Positions 25,301-39,700 of a DNA stretch of 64,000 nucleotides are shown one piece after another. The stretch lies in the NCBI GenBank assembly GCA_013397075.1, contig VWZS01010165.1, positions 558,001 through 622,000 on the forward strand, read 5' to 3'. Position 1 is the first letter of the stretch. The number at the start of each line of letters is the position of its first letter. A program made the translations under genes and the position numbers. This DNA comes from Rhabdornis inornatus (Eukaryota; Chordata; Aves; Passeriformes; Rhabdornithidae). The notes below the pieces were generated by a model. That model did no database searches. It had not been told where the DNA came from and saw only the letters and a list, made by a program, of their open reading frames with translations.

Positions 25301-26912
25301 GTCAGAAAGGCAAAGAGGTGTTTGTCCCTCACTGCACAGCAGCAGTTTTTCCTATTGCACAACCCAATGTAAGGTTCATGTACCTCCACTGATTGCCCCT
25401 GAGCTGTGGGCAAGAAGCAGAAAGACTCCACTTGCATCCCCTTGTGTGCCTCCCGTGACTCACTACGTACATTAGTATGTTGCTGACTTTTATTGCACTC
25501 TATTGCTTTAGGCAGCAGGAGCCATTACTAATTTTTCTAGTTGTGACTGACAGGATGGCCAGGAACAACATCAACTTTTCTAACACTTCACTCCTACTTC
25601 AGCTGCAGAAGCAGAGCATAGAAACCATACCATACACCCCATCCAAACACTAAACTATGAAACCTTTTTGCTATTGAAACTTAATAGACTGGGAAAATCA
25701 TTGCTTTCATTTTCACTCCCAGCCTATATTCTGACACTGGCCATTTCCTTCTTTTCCAAGAATTACACCACTACATTTTGATTCTTTATGTACACTAACA
25801 CTTCAGCACGGGCATCAGAGCATCTCCATATGCCCTCACACAATGTGGTATTTCAGGGCAAAGCAGCAGCTCAAAGGATTAGTTAACTAGAATGCAAGAC
25901 ACAAAGATACTGGAAAAAAAAATACAAGTCATTTTTTCAGACATATGACAGTACAATGGCAGGAATAAAGTGGAATTCCACTTCTCTGTATTCAAACTAA
26001 AGGCATCATTGAAATTCAAAGCATTCAAAGACAAAAATAAGTCCTTTCACCCATCTTACTGGTAGAAATTCAAAAGCATAACAAGAGGAAGGAAATGACC
26101 TCAAGCTTAACCTCTTTCCTGAAAATCTTATTAATCCTTCTTCATAAACGATGTGCACTTCATTCCCATCTACAGTTTTCAGGTTTCAAACATGTGCCAG
26201 CCCCACAGCACAAATGCCTTGTGCATCATGAGCCACCTGCCAGCTGACCTGGCTCACCTGGAAACCACATCCTGCACAGCACACAGACACAATGCTTGGC
26301 TCTTCCTGCACTGCACTACTACAGAGTGGCTACTACAAGAAAGGCATAAATGTTAGACCAAAAATTAAGCTAGACACTGAATAAATTCTGACAGATGGTA
26401 CTGCACACTCTTAGACATAAAGACTATTAGAAGCTGAATGATATTGCAGAAGACTCCCAACATCTTTGCAAATTGCTAATAAATCACCTACCAGTTAATT
26501 CTTAATGGTAATAATTCTTACCATTCTTAATTCTTAAACTAGCTGTTATGTGAGGGGAAATACAGCATGGGGGGTGCTTCTATCTCTTCCTGAAAGACAC
26601 AGCACACTGAGGCAAAAGCTGCACCACCTTTCCTGTCAACTGACAATCATCTCAGCTGCTGATGGTTCAGGGTAAGAGATGTCTGCAGAAGAAGGAGACT
26701 TCCAAAACAGCGGCCACCAGGCAGGCAACAATTTGGAAATTCATATTTAAGCCACCAGTGACTACCAAAGTTGGACTATACCAATATTCTAAGGTAGTAC
26801 AACAATTTAGCAGGCTACTGCTTTATAAAGATGAGAGGATACAAAGACAGCAAAGATGCAAGCAATGTTCTTAAGGAAAAGAGAAGCCTGTCTCTCCTGT
26901 AGCACCATTTCC

Positions 26913-26925
26913 TTTTTTTTTTTTT
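26913..26925. repeat. T13 homopolymer
   Basis: Thirteen T residues in HECW2 intron 2. No associated element was recognised. Confidence 0.9.
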
Positions 26926-29900
26926 AAAGCACTTCACTGCATCTCACATCTTGTTAAAACTCAGATAAACTCATCTTCACAACCATAATTCCTTCTCAAT
27001 ATGCTCCTCACTGTTCTATCCTGTTCCCTACCATGTCCCTAAACACACCCTGACACTCCCACATTCCTGTATCCTAAAGGTGTTTCTCTTGCTTTTAACA
27101 GTGGGAAGTCCAAGGGAAAATGAACCCAAAACCATACTCCACAACAACAAACCCCGTGTGCAATGATATCCTAAAATCCTTTTATTCTGGGACAGGACTG
27201 TTCAGAATATCTAGAAACACAAGCCATATTTTCCTAATAAACATTAAAGGTTACTGTGGAGGTAAATGCTGTCAGAGCTAAACTAAAAAAGCAAAAAAGA
27301 AAAAAAATCTGTATCTTAGCTTTTCTGTGCCATATTAAATCTGCCAGTCTAAGTTTATTGTGGAATGTTTTTCACCATTTTCCTCTTCAGCCACAGCCTT
27401 ATATGGTCTCAGATAAGCACTTGTTTGCTGGCAGCACACGAGCTGCTGAGCTTGCTTTAGCTGCACGCAGAAGAGGATTGCAGCTTCCAAGGATAAAGGG
27501 CATGCACTTCTATCTGTGACCACATTCCCATCACAAATCTTTGCCAGAAAAACCCGAAAATATAACAAAGTATTCCTGCTGTGGAAGACGTGATACCAGC
27601 AAAGCCATGCTCTTGTCTACATAGCCTATCCTGCCCTCAGGAAATTCTGTTGGTAAATAAGCATTACCAACAAAAGCACAATTTTGCTACTAGCACAGCC
27701 CTCTCTGTAAGTGCAGCTTTCTCTGCTGTGGCTGTCTTCATACACACCACATGTAATCCTACAACCAGCAGGAAAAGTCAGAGATCATTTATTCTATGGC
27801 CTTCATGCTGGTTTATTTATTAACCAACAAACATCTGGTCCTGTATGCAGACACCCAGTGCAGAAAGGTCCCAGAGAAACTGGCAGTTTTGCTTGGTGTT
27901 CGTTTGTTTCTGGTCAAACATTTCTCAAGTGGAAACAGTGGAAACCACTTCAGGAAAGGCCATATGGTTATGGCCATCCCTCTTCCCTCCTTCTCAGCCA
28001 CAAAACGTACTTGGAGCGATTCCAGCTCTGCAATCAGAACATTATTCCCATTCAGACTGCTGCTGCTCTCTGGCAATAGTCACATTTTCATCTTCTGAGA
28101 GTGGAAATATTCAGGAGAGGTGAAATTTGGACAACACTGAGTGGCCTGTAATACACAGTAGATTGTACTGAATGATGTAATGATCTCTTCTGGGTTTAAT
28201 TTCAGTAAAATATGGGCTCATCTGACAGCCATTACTAGCTCATAAACTAACCTTAAGTGCACTTTATTCCGTATGTAGATCTTCTGTAAATTACTCAAAA
28301 GAGGCTTTTCTTGTGGAACTGTCAGCAAACACAATTGCCTTAACTGAGAGGTCTTAAAATAGACTTGATGACTGTGTTCTATTTCTACTTTTTTGTTGTT
28401 GTTTGTGAATCTAAAAACTAAACACCATTTTGAATTATTATGAAATGCACATCTGCCCTTTAAACACCATACATATCACTGCGATGCATGTGTATGAAAA
28501 GCACAACAGAAGAGATTTCAAAAACATATGCATGTTATTTTAAATCTGTATTTTGAAACCGTTGCCAAGTGTCATTTGTTCTGTTTATATTAATGAAATT
28601 TTAAAAAAAAATAGGAAACAAGTATTTGGCAAGTGTCTATTACTGAAACATTCAGCTTGAGTACTCACCTTTACTTCCAGACAGCATTTTGCAATATGCC
28701 TCATGTTGGCTACCCATGAAACAAAGTAAAATTCATTACAAGCATATTTGCTGTTATTGATCTGTAGGTTTGCACAGAACAGCGTGGTTTCCTGCTTTCC
28801 TTTTTTGCTCATCCTTCTGCTCCCTTTTCTTTTTTCCTCTAGCTTTTCATCTAGCAGAAGAAACTACCCTCTTTTATACAGGGTTTACAGCAGCAATGGT
28901 ACATTATTATCTGATACCCAGCCAGTGGTAAGACGGGTTCCCTAAGAAGTAGCTAAGTGAAGTATCAAACCTGTTACTACTTATCTAATAAACTACAAAA
29001 CTTCTTGCCCTAATTAACAGAAGCCATTCCATGTCTAATTATTAGCAGCTACCCTGTTTCCCCTGCCCTACAACTTAATAATGATACATGAGTACTTTAT
29101 AAATTCACATAAATTTTGCAACCACTTTTTGATAAGTATCATGCTTATCTACCCTTTTCATCCTCTGGTCCTAAAAGCGAGGTGATAATAAATTGTAAGC
29201 ATCTATAATTTAGGTTACATGGCCTTTGGGTTAATAACTTTATCAATTCAAAATCTCACCTGACAGATGATCCTCAAAATTGGTGAAAAGCCATAATTAG
29301 TTACTCATCACATCCATAATTTGAAAACCTCATTCTAACTTACTCAAGTGACACAAATCCCTCCATTTCTGCAATTATCTTCTTAAAAAACTGACCTGAA
29401 TTCACTGCTGCATTATCCACCTCATATGCTCTTTTCCCATTCATATTCTAACAGACCTATTACTGGAAGAAATATTTACATTTTACAAATGCTAGACAAT
29501 ATTGATGCAGCTCAAAAGATGAGCTCAGTCACTTTAGATCAGCCACGTCTCTATGTCCAACATCCTGACCAACAAGACCTTCCAGGTGCTTCAGAGATAC
29601 AAACACCAATCAACCGCAAGCAGCTGCACCCCAAAAGTTAACTTCATCATCTTCACCTATCAAAATAAAGGAATCCATCAGCACACGAGAGTAGTATCAT
29701 TCAGCAAGGGCTCACACTTCTAACCCTCCCATCATGTCACAACTTTCAATTAAAGAGCTGCAGGCCCAAGTAATTCATTAGATACTTATAATAATTCTGA
29801 ATAAACTGCAGAAAAAATCTTTAATGTATACATGTGATCAAAAGGCTATGTTCAGTAAATATATTTCTTTTCTAGGATACAGTAGAAACATGCAACTCAG

Positions 29901-30196
29901 ATGAAAGCACAAGTTATTAAAGGTATGTATTTCTTCTCAAATCCCTGTGAGGGCATAAAGTATCCTAATGAGCTGAAATCTCATTTGTGGGAAGCTCTCA
30001 GCTGTGTGATGAGAAGGAGGTGCTCCCTTGCCAGATGGCTTGTAACCACGTGCTTGATGACTGTAACCACGAACGCGAATTAAGTGTTTTAACTGCCCAC
30101 ATATGTACACCCTCCAGCAGCTCTAACAAGTAGCTTTTGTCAGTGAAAGTTTCTACCAGAATTACTGAAAGTTTCCTGTAAGACATATTAAAAAAT

Positions 30197-30209
30197 AAAA
30201 AAAAAAAAA
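30197..30209. repeat. A13 homopolymer
   Basis: Thirteen A residues following A-rich sequence from 30189. No associated element was recognised. Confidence 0.9.
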
Positions 30210-33200
30210 GATGATTAATTGATCATCAGCAAGGGTGTTAAACTCTGAGCACAAACTATTCTGAATTACAGAGCCAGCATCACCCAAAAAGCTGACCTAG
30301 CCTTTGCACACACCAATCCACCAGCTGCTTTTATGCCCAGCTAGCTGGATGTTCTCATTTTGCTTTTGATACTAAGTCCCACCTTCAGCTTTCCCCACAG
30401 CTCTGTTTCCTTTCCTGGAACGAACCAGCAAAGAGCAAAGTACGTGCCAAACACACTCCCCAAGAGTCCTGTGGAGGTTCATTTAACCCTCAACCACTTT
30501 TGCATTTCCAGCCCTTGTTTTACTTGGTGTTTACTCAGATTTATTTCTTTTTTTGGGGTGTGACTGTGTGAAAGTGCTATTTATTGCTAGGAATGAAGGC
30601 TAAAACAAGAAGCAGCACACCCACAGAACAGATCAGATACACAGAAAAAGGAGTTTTCCTACATACAACAGCTGACATCTGGGATGTCAGGGATCCAGGA
30701 GGTTACTTTGGGTTTTGCATTCTCAAATGGTTGATGGTTTGATCCCTGGATCTATTATGATGGCACAGACTCCTCTGAATTTTTCGCAACGTAGCATCTT
30801 TCAACACTGGGTAGAGAGAACTGACTCATCACTGAAAGGAGAGAAAGGACAGTCTTTTGATTCCTCAGCTTCACTTTTGATTGCACTTGATTATTGCTTA
30901 CAGTTTCTGACATTGATCAAAATTCTTCTTCGCCTGTTCCAACCTTTTGACAGTAACAATATCAGCTATCATTTCTCTTTCAGTGTTCAAGTGCATTCCC
31001 AAATATATTTTTTTAGGGAAAAAAATTTTGCCAGTTTCAAGTGATTACTCACTGCCTTTTAGAAATTCTTCCAGTTTCTCAAACTTGTCAAAAAACATTC
31101 TATTCTGTGTCTCTGCAGCACACATCTCTTAAGGATCTTGTGGGATTTAATATTCCCTTAGCAGCTGTTGTTTTTGAGTTTATCTTCAATATTATGAGTT
31201 GTTTAAGCGGGAATGCAAACTAGTCTATTGTCATGTGACAGTTAATAGGCTTCTTACGGAACTTAGAAAGTCAGAGAGCTTCCTGGTTTGGAATACAGAA
31301 AAATATTTGAATTTTGACAATATCCTTTTGTCATGCTTCAATGTCTTGGTAATTTAACCCAAATGTAAAAGTGACCCACAAAAAGAATAAATGGTCCAAG
31401 AATCTGAATTCATTATGAAGCCCAACAAACCTGTACAAAGCAAACATCTTTTCTAAGCATTTCCTACAATGCTGCACCTGAAATAAAATACTCTAAATGT
31501 TTCCAAAGACACATATTGTTTCAGTGAGCATAGCCAGAACTACTCGACGTGGCAGTGTAAATCCAAGAAGTGGGCAAGCAAGACACAAAAACAACAACAA
31601 AAAAATCTATAGGTTTAAACACATATAAAACTGCAAAGAAAAAAATGTATTCAGCTTGGTTATATCCCACCTAACTAGCCACAGGTTTGTACAGTGAGCT
31701 GTCAACCTTGCTAATATTTGTGAACCAAATCCCTGGGGCATAATTTTCAGCCAAGCTGTGGTTTCTGCATTTTTGCATCATTTTATATTGTGTGTCACTG
31801 ATTACTTGCAAACACAGACTGTCCCATTTGGGGATCTGGCACTAGCACACTGACATTGCAGAATTTAACAGCCCAATTAGGGAAACACTACAGTCACCAG
31901 GAGAACAGGTTCTCTGGATGAGCATATGACTGAAGCCTGACCCAGTTCACTCTACAGAAGCACATCATGTTTTCCTCAGTCCTGTCCACCAAATAGTGTA
32001 GCGTGCTTATACACTGAATTAATCTTTAAGCAGACACAGGATAATCCAGAAATAGATCAGGAGCACAGGACATTCCAGATTTGCACATATACTTTCAAAG
32101 ACGCTATTTTTGCAAGGTATACAGATGGAGGAAATATAACGTGTTCACTGCTGTCTCAGTGCCTGCATTCTTGCACTGTCCCTGACCTGATTCAGGCTCC
32201 CTTGGACTGCAGCCTGCAGCTTGTTCGACCTGTTTCACGAGTTTTTTGGTGGTCTCTTTGCTGAGACCACCAAATCTGTTTTGTCACAATGACCCAGGAG
32301 TTTGTCCTGATGATTTTAGCCACCTATTTTTGCTGATTTTCTCTATCGCATTTGGGATACACCATCCCCTATGCTCAAGCTGGAGCTGCAAACAGGTAGG
32401 TACGCTGACCTGTAAGTCAATCTTGTGTCAAGCATTGTTTTTCTTTCCTGCATTCCCGCCAAATCAAGCAATAATCTGTTCAGATTCTTCAGCAAGAATG
32501 CTTCTATTGATGCAATGCTTTTGGGTTTTTTTTTTAATAAACTATGACTATTCATTCTGTCCTTTTGCCTGCACACACTGCTACTTCACTCCTAAAGGTC
32601 GTATTAAAAAGCTTACAGATCACAGTACTGAACTACCAGGGCCAACACTTATGTGCCAACAAGAGAAATGTAGCAAGTTAATTGTTCATGACCCCAAATT
32701 ACAGGCAACAATCACTGACAACAACCACAAAAACAGAGATAGAGCCCTACACCTTATTCTGTCTCCTTCCACTGCAGTTGGATTTGTATTTTGTACCTGC
32801 TTTCATGCAGCTCTTACAGTTTTGAGACACTTTACACACCAACAAGGTCAATTCCTTTGCAGATGTTCCAGGCCTTCTTCTCTCTATTGTGGTGTGCACG
32901 TATTCAGATTTCCCTCAAGTGCCTGACAGTGCACGTCACCTATACGGAGACACGTCACCTCTGTTTACAGATGTGATATTTATTGCCTGCATCAGAGACT
33001 TTCTGTGTAATGCACCAAAGCAGGGCAAGCTGGCTTTTTACTTGCTGCCTCAGAGTTCAAAGTTCAGATCCAGACCCAGATGTCAAACTTTTTAAATATT
33101 AAGAGCCATCTGGTTTTACTTTTAGTTAGGCTCATAAAGAGAAAATCCCAGATCATGGTGTTTGGTGCTGGTGCTCTCATTTCTGTCCCTGAGTTGCTGA

Positions 33201-35661
33201 GTAATCCTTGGGAAGCAAAGAAAATCCCGAATCCTGTGCCTACCTACTGTATAAGACAGATATGTTACTAAAATGGTGTCCTTTTACTTATTTTTAATCT
33301 AACTGTATAAGACTGCAGTCAGTTGCCAGCACAGTGACTCAGCAAAGCCCCAAGTAAGGAAAATCCCTGCTGGGACTCCCGCAACCCAAAGGGAACATGG
33401 CCAGGCACTGGGCCCTTCCTCACAGAACAACCTCACCTGCTTTGGGCACCTGCAGGACACTCAGGACACCCACAGCAAGGGCTCCTGGAACCAGAATGCA
33501 AATTGCTTGTGAGTCACAAAATAAGGACCAAAGCACTTTGCCTATGCAGCCTTCAGATTTCAGTGTTGTTTTACAAAAGCTTTGCATTCCTCAACTCAGC
33601 ACCTTTACATTACTGCTATTAATTTACACTAAAGTTCAACAACATCCTTAATTTTGCATTAAACAGCCTGTCTGTCACCTCCCCATCTGCACCCCTCACA
33701 CTAATACCTGTCAGTCCAGAAGCATGCCGCACTTTCCTAACAGGAAATCTCAGGAGTTCACTGGGGATATTTGCCTCCCAAATCCTCTTGAAACGTGGAG
33801 CACACATAACAGATTTTCAGAGACTATCTGTAAATTAGTATCCACAGAACTATCAAGGGCATCTGTGATGTCGAACACAGTATCCTCTATTCAGTAAGCA
33901 ATTTATTTCAGGAGGTTGACTCATTTCCTTAAAGCTTTTTGAGCTATCTGTTGTGACTGAAAAAAATTCAGAAAATTTAGAAGTACTCAAGGAAATGAGC
34001 CAACACATCCTGGAAGAAATTCATCCAATATACACACACAATAAGATAAGTCAGTCTTAGATTTCTAAAGAAACAAGCAGGAAGGAGTTCTAAAAGAACC
34101 TGAAATATTTTCTGTGAAACGCAACATTTGTTTCCCATCATCCTAATTCTCCTTACGCCTATTTTAAAAGCAACATACTATGGCTAATCAGGAAGTGTTT
34201 TTTCTAAGTTTTTCTCCATGCAAAGACAAAAAATCTTCCCTGGAACAGTTTGGTGGATTTCCCCTACACTTAAACCAAAACCACTGCTGCCTGTGTGCCC
34301 CATGAGAGCTTTCAGACACTGGTGCTAACCCCTAGAGGCACAGAATCCATGGTCAAACCATATATCCAAGAGAGCCTTTTCAGTGAGGTGAGTAACACAC
34401 CACTGAATTACCTCATCACAGACTCATTACCTTCAGGGGTTTCAGCAATGTATCAATGTCTCAAGGCACTAGTAAATATTCTTGTGAATCACATAAGCCA
34501 GCTCAAAGTAACTGGTAGAGTTCATGCTTTAGCTAAACAGAAGACAGTTTTCCTTTGGAAATTTAAATGGAATTTTATGACAAAGTCTTCATTTACTACG
34601 TTTAACTGCAGAGCAGTCCTATGCAAAAGGACATTATCTAAAAAATAGCATCTTATAACCTATTCTTCATCACACGACATGCAGTATATAGATGGAGAAG
34701 AGGGAGTAAAAGGAGGTTGGAAGATCACTCACTCACGATTTTTGCAATTTACTTTAGCAGAAGACAATTTAGAATTTCCAAGATAAATTAACTTCTGAGT
34801 AATGCACTGATGGCATAAACAGAGTTTTCAAGTAATAACCAGAAAAACTGCTAACTTGTCTTGAGCACCAGCCTGGCACATTCAGAGTAATAGGAATGAT
34901 TTTTTTCCCCTACACACTGCCAGCTCATTTTTCTCACATTTAGGCTTTAGTAGTTTTGTAGTGAGATGGATAACTACTTCAAAATTAAGATTTACCTCTT
35001 CAACAAAAAAGATGCCAATATAGTTATTTCTCATCTCAAATATTTAAGCTGATGGCATGGAGATGAGACAAATGAAGCCAAACACTGCTTATGATATGGT
35101 AAGTACTAAATAGCTCTGCAGATTAAACTGGATGAGACCAAAGCCAGAAGGAACACCAAGGTCATTTCGCAGCCCTTTAGAAGCAGTATCATTTTAACCA
35201 GTGCCAAAAAGCATCATCAGAAGTTCAGAAAGGAGATAATCATTTTGCTTATTTAACTTTTTAGCACAAAATCTCTGAAATAAAAAGTGCTCTCTCGCAT
35301 GGTGTTAACATGTAACAGTAAAAACGAACACAAAACTGTAGAATAATGAAGGGGAGGAAGTTTTATTAACTTGTGTAATTATCTCGAAAGTACCTACATA
35401 CAGTATTTCCATTATTTCTTCTCCATTTCCAGGAGAGTGCTTTTAAAGCATTAATTCCCTGGGACTCTTCAGGAAATGAACAGAAGCTAGAATTGAATGC
35501 AACTAGAAACACGGGCTCACCAATTCAGCTAGTCCCAGCATTACAAGTAAACCCAGACATAAATAAGTAATTGCAAGTAGCACCATCGGACTTGCACTCT
35601 TACAGCAGCCTACAAATCACATCTCACCACAGACTCTCTGCTGGGGTCACTGCTGCACATT

Positions 35662-35980
35662 GCAGTCCTAATTACAGCAGCTGAACAGCTCCATGACAAA
35701 TGACTGACCAGAGTGTCCCTCCCACTCCTGGTTCCATACTCCTGCAGGTAACCCTTGCTGCTGTCCTTCAGCCCCCCCGAGATGCTAAACCGGCCCAGAG
35801 CTCCTGGCATTCTTGGGAGAGTAAATGCTCTGCCAGCTTAGCGCTGCTCAGCCAGCGTGCAGCAAACAGCAGCACCGAGCACAGTCATCTACATGAATCT
35901 GAAACACTGAGATTTGTATTTCACTGCCTGAGCAGGAGAGCAGGAGTGCACTCAGTTCAGCATGCTGTAATTAGGACTGC
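35662..35980. repeat. 319-bp GC-richer segment with 25-nt inverted ends, possible MITE-like element
   Basis: The left arm at 35662-35686 begins GCAGTCCTAATTACAGCA and continues with GCTGAAC. The right arm at 35955-35980 is its reverse complement with one extra base. The 18-base outer part is perfect. The enclosed sequence is GC-richer than the flanks and has no coding capacity that I recognise. Terminal inverted repeats around a short non-coding body are the layout of a MITE. No convincing target-site duplication beyond a few T residues is visible, so a chance or gene-conversion origin is possible. Confidence 0.4.
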
Positions 35981-36771
35981 TTTCCAAACCCCAAACCTTT
36001 CCTGATCCGATCGACTCAGATTAACGAATGCACAACAAAAGCCACAGCTCTTTGCATCCCTTGGGGCAGTGGCACTGATGTCAGGTGGGATGGCTGGGAT
36101 TTCACTTCTGAGCACATAGCAGGGCTATGTTTGGTTTGGGGTGTTCAAAGGGAACCAGGAACTGCACTTTTCACCCTATTGCTCAAATTTACAAGTTTAA
36201 AAATACATTTTAAAAAGTATTGCTGCCTGCACATTAAGTGCCACCTCATCAACAACTCCTAAAAATCTTATTCATAGTTGACTTTGGTAGATTATTGCAT
36301 CCTTATCCAGTATCTGGGAAGCAACTGCCTGTGTGGAAGTCTAAGATGAGAGATGCATCTATGTTGAAAAATTTGTCAAACTGAATTTTCCCCTAGCCTG
36401 CAGGCTACCATCTGCTGAACTATGTCATGCGTGAAACTCTAGATACAAATTAAACTACAGTAAACATAGAAATTTTTTTTCTTTTTTTTATGAGGTCATT
36501 ACTGGATATTTATCTCTGTGACAACCAAATGTGCCTACTACTGCACTATAATGTTTTTCTACACATATTTCAGTTTATAAAGTCAAACCCATTTAGGCTT
36601 AACTAGCTTCATATACAAGAAAGTGCTTCCACATTTTATGGCAAAGATAAAACATCTATTAAGGTCCTGATTTTGCAAGGTACGGAATGCATTCAGTTCT
36701 TAGTCCTCTTCACAGATGACACCTACTAGGTCCAAGCTTTCAGTTTTCACCGCTTGAAAATTATCTTTAAG

Positions 36772-36787
36772 TGTGACTTAAGTCACA
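36772..36787. other. Perfect 16-nt palindrome with TGAC half-sites
   Basis: TGTGACTTAAGTCACA is fully self-complementary. The TGACTTAAGTCA core resembles a spaced pair of bZIP (AP-1/CREB-type) half-sites. It could be a binding site or chance. Confidence 0.6.
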
Positions 36788-39700
36788 TGAACTACATTTT
36801 TTACCATCAGATAAAGTGTAAATTCTCAAGGAAGGATGCGTTTAATGGAGCATCAGAGTTCATACCATATCTGAATAGATAATCTTTCTCCTCTTTGCCT
36901 TATTACAGTACATGCAGAATGACTACCTTACTTGTATGAAAATTGTAGGTTCATCTTTTGCCTTACCACACATTGGGAGATAAGGGATTCATTTATTCCC
37001 AAGGTTAGGGTAGGAATGCCAAGGGCAATGAACCTACCAGTTTTTATGAACTTTCAGGGACTACTGACACATTAGTGATCAGTGACTTGAAACAGGATGT
37101 AAGACTCAACAGTCTGACATTAACTCTGCATGACTGCCACACAAAGGAGGCAGATCTCCTGGAGAGAGTTTGAGCACACCTTGAAGCATAGCTCAGAAGC
37201 ACAGGATTTGCTTGCCTGAAAACTGGCTGCCCATTCCAGCGAGTGTGATGGAGTCCTGGCTGCTGCTGGGCATGGAGACAGGAAACGCTGCCAGTGCAGA
37301 TGTGCCCAGGTTCTGCCCACAGGGTGAGTGCCAGCGAAGCATGGCCAGTGTAACTGCACAGCTCGAGCATCTCCACCCCAGTCATGGCAAAATGGTAAAC
37401 CATACGAGGGCTGGGTACCACTCTGGCCCACCTGAAAATTTTTCCATACCAAAGAAGTTTCAGATCCCGCCATTCTCTGGGACTTTTCTGTCCTTCAAAC
37501 AGCATAAATTGCAAGATTAATCTTGATGAGCTTTGCTGGGAAAGGAGGCCTATCAAAATCAGTACTGGCACCTTCGTTAACCTCCTCCAGTTATAATTTA
37601 AGAACCTGTGTATCCAATACCAGACTATATTAAAAGATTATATTAAACATATCTGCCAATAAAGTGTTAGCTTCAGAGTCCTAGTATGTGTCTCATCTCT
37701 TCATGTCCCACTGGCTTTACCTACACCAGTCACATCCTTAACATATCCTATTTAACACTCAGCTTATAACACTTCTCCATTAATTCAGATTCTTACAGTC
37801 ATTGATAAATCCACGCAGATGCAGGAGCCAAGAACTTAATAAAAATGTACAGGAGGAATTCTAGCACTATGCATAATGCAAAACTAATCCATAATCTATT
37901 TCTCACATGAAAAAAAAATCAATAGATGAAGTTATGCAATTCCTTTTTCAATCCAGTTATCACTGACTTGGACTAACTGTTTTTCCAAATTATTTTGAAA
38001 ATACTGTATGGCATGTTGATTTCACAATAGAAAACAGCACTGGAAATGTCGTTAAAAATTTTTTAAACCAACCTCCTTCAAACAAATTTAAATACAAGAT
38101 CACACAAGGCATTTTTATGGTAAAAGGGAATATTACAAATCCAGAGGTCTGCATTGTTTTTCATTATCCAGGGTTTGTATTTGCCATTTTTCCATCTGCT
38201 AGAACAGTCACTTCAAAAAGGCAGGGTGGCAAGAACACCACTTTCTATCCAAAGGATTAGAAATGCTGTCATGCCAAAACCTCTTGCAGTGGAAAGATAC
38301 TGACAATACAGCTGAAAATGTCCTCCCTGCAGCTACGTTTGTCTAGTTTTCAGGTCAGAGCTATCTCAAAAACTGTAAAAAAGAACACTATTAACTGAAA
38401 ACTTTGGATGTTCCGGCAAGACTTTTTCTGTCACAGCTTGAATTTATATACCATCCTATGAGTTCCTAGATTTTGGGGGCTTTTAGCAGGGAATTAATTA
38501 TTTTCTTCTTAAAACAAATAAAATGTATGTCTTTTAATGCAACGAGTATCTTTTCAGGCATCTGCTGCATGCAATGAAAAATACACAGAGAAAACACATT
38601 ATTCACATCTTCTAATTTTCTGCAGTAAAGAAATGGTATTATGCTGTCCATACACTGGTTTTTTAATAAAGTTCACCAGCTCACAACTGAAGAGGAGAAA
38701 GTATCAAATTCCATGTTGGTGAAAAAGGAGAATTTTATGTGGGTCAGGATCTAGGAAGAACTGAAAGAATAAAACTGGAATGTAGTACCTGGAGGGAAAG
38801 CTTCTGAAGGCTCTCAGTTTATTATACATTTTTTAGACCACTGAAGTCTCACCACATTTTAGGATACAGCTGTTATTTTAGACTGCCTCCACTTCATTAT
38901 CCCACTCAAGAGGTGGCCTTTCCCTAAATATCACTAAGTCACCAGCAAATGAAATGATCAAGGCCGCTTTTTCCACCCACTATGGCTGATGACAAAGAGC
39001 ACAATGCCAGCGTCCTGGAAGTCAAAGCCACAGACGCTCATGGAGCCAACTGGGTAAAGACTGTTCCACACAGAAACTCAAGCCAGTGGTTTGCAGACCT
39101 TAGCAGCAGCCAGTATGAGGAGTAACCACAAATTAATAGCTTTATGCCTAGCAACTAGTCAACAGACATGAATAGTACTGCTCACATTTTGAAGTACAGA
39201 AAAGCAAAGAACAGAACAGGAAGCGGAAAAAATCAAGTGAATAACCAGAATTTTCTGGAAGACAATGAAGATATTACTTTGTACGTTTTATATAATGTAA
39301 ACCAAATAAATCTTCTAGGAATGAAGTATTGTAACATTTTATAATCTGTCTAATGTAAGCCTCTATTTTAAGTGTACTAAAGGCAGTTTATGCAAAAGTT
39401 TTTTTCTTTTTAATCCTGTCTGACCTGAAAAACAGAGGCTACAAACTCCATTACCCTAGGAAGCTTAGTATAAACCTAAGCCTATCTAAATTGCCCTATA
39501 TAACTTCACATCGGGGGAGGGTTTCTTTTTATTTTTGTTTGGTTTTATAATGCTATTTTGGATCCATGATGTAGGTATAACAAGAAAGCCAAGCAGCCTC
39601 TGTAAAGAGGTAACAGAAACAAATACAATGACCTTTGATTGCCAGCATTTCAAATGTGCTAAGGATCTCTAGAATGAGGGCATACATCTCATAAATAGGA

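Noticed and set aside
37044..37571. 175-codon open frame on the minus strand in intron 2
   Set aside because: A run of this length is roughly what chance gives in 64 kb. No family resemblance, no clear splice context, and an overlapping open frame on the other strand.
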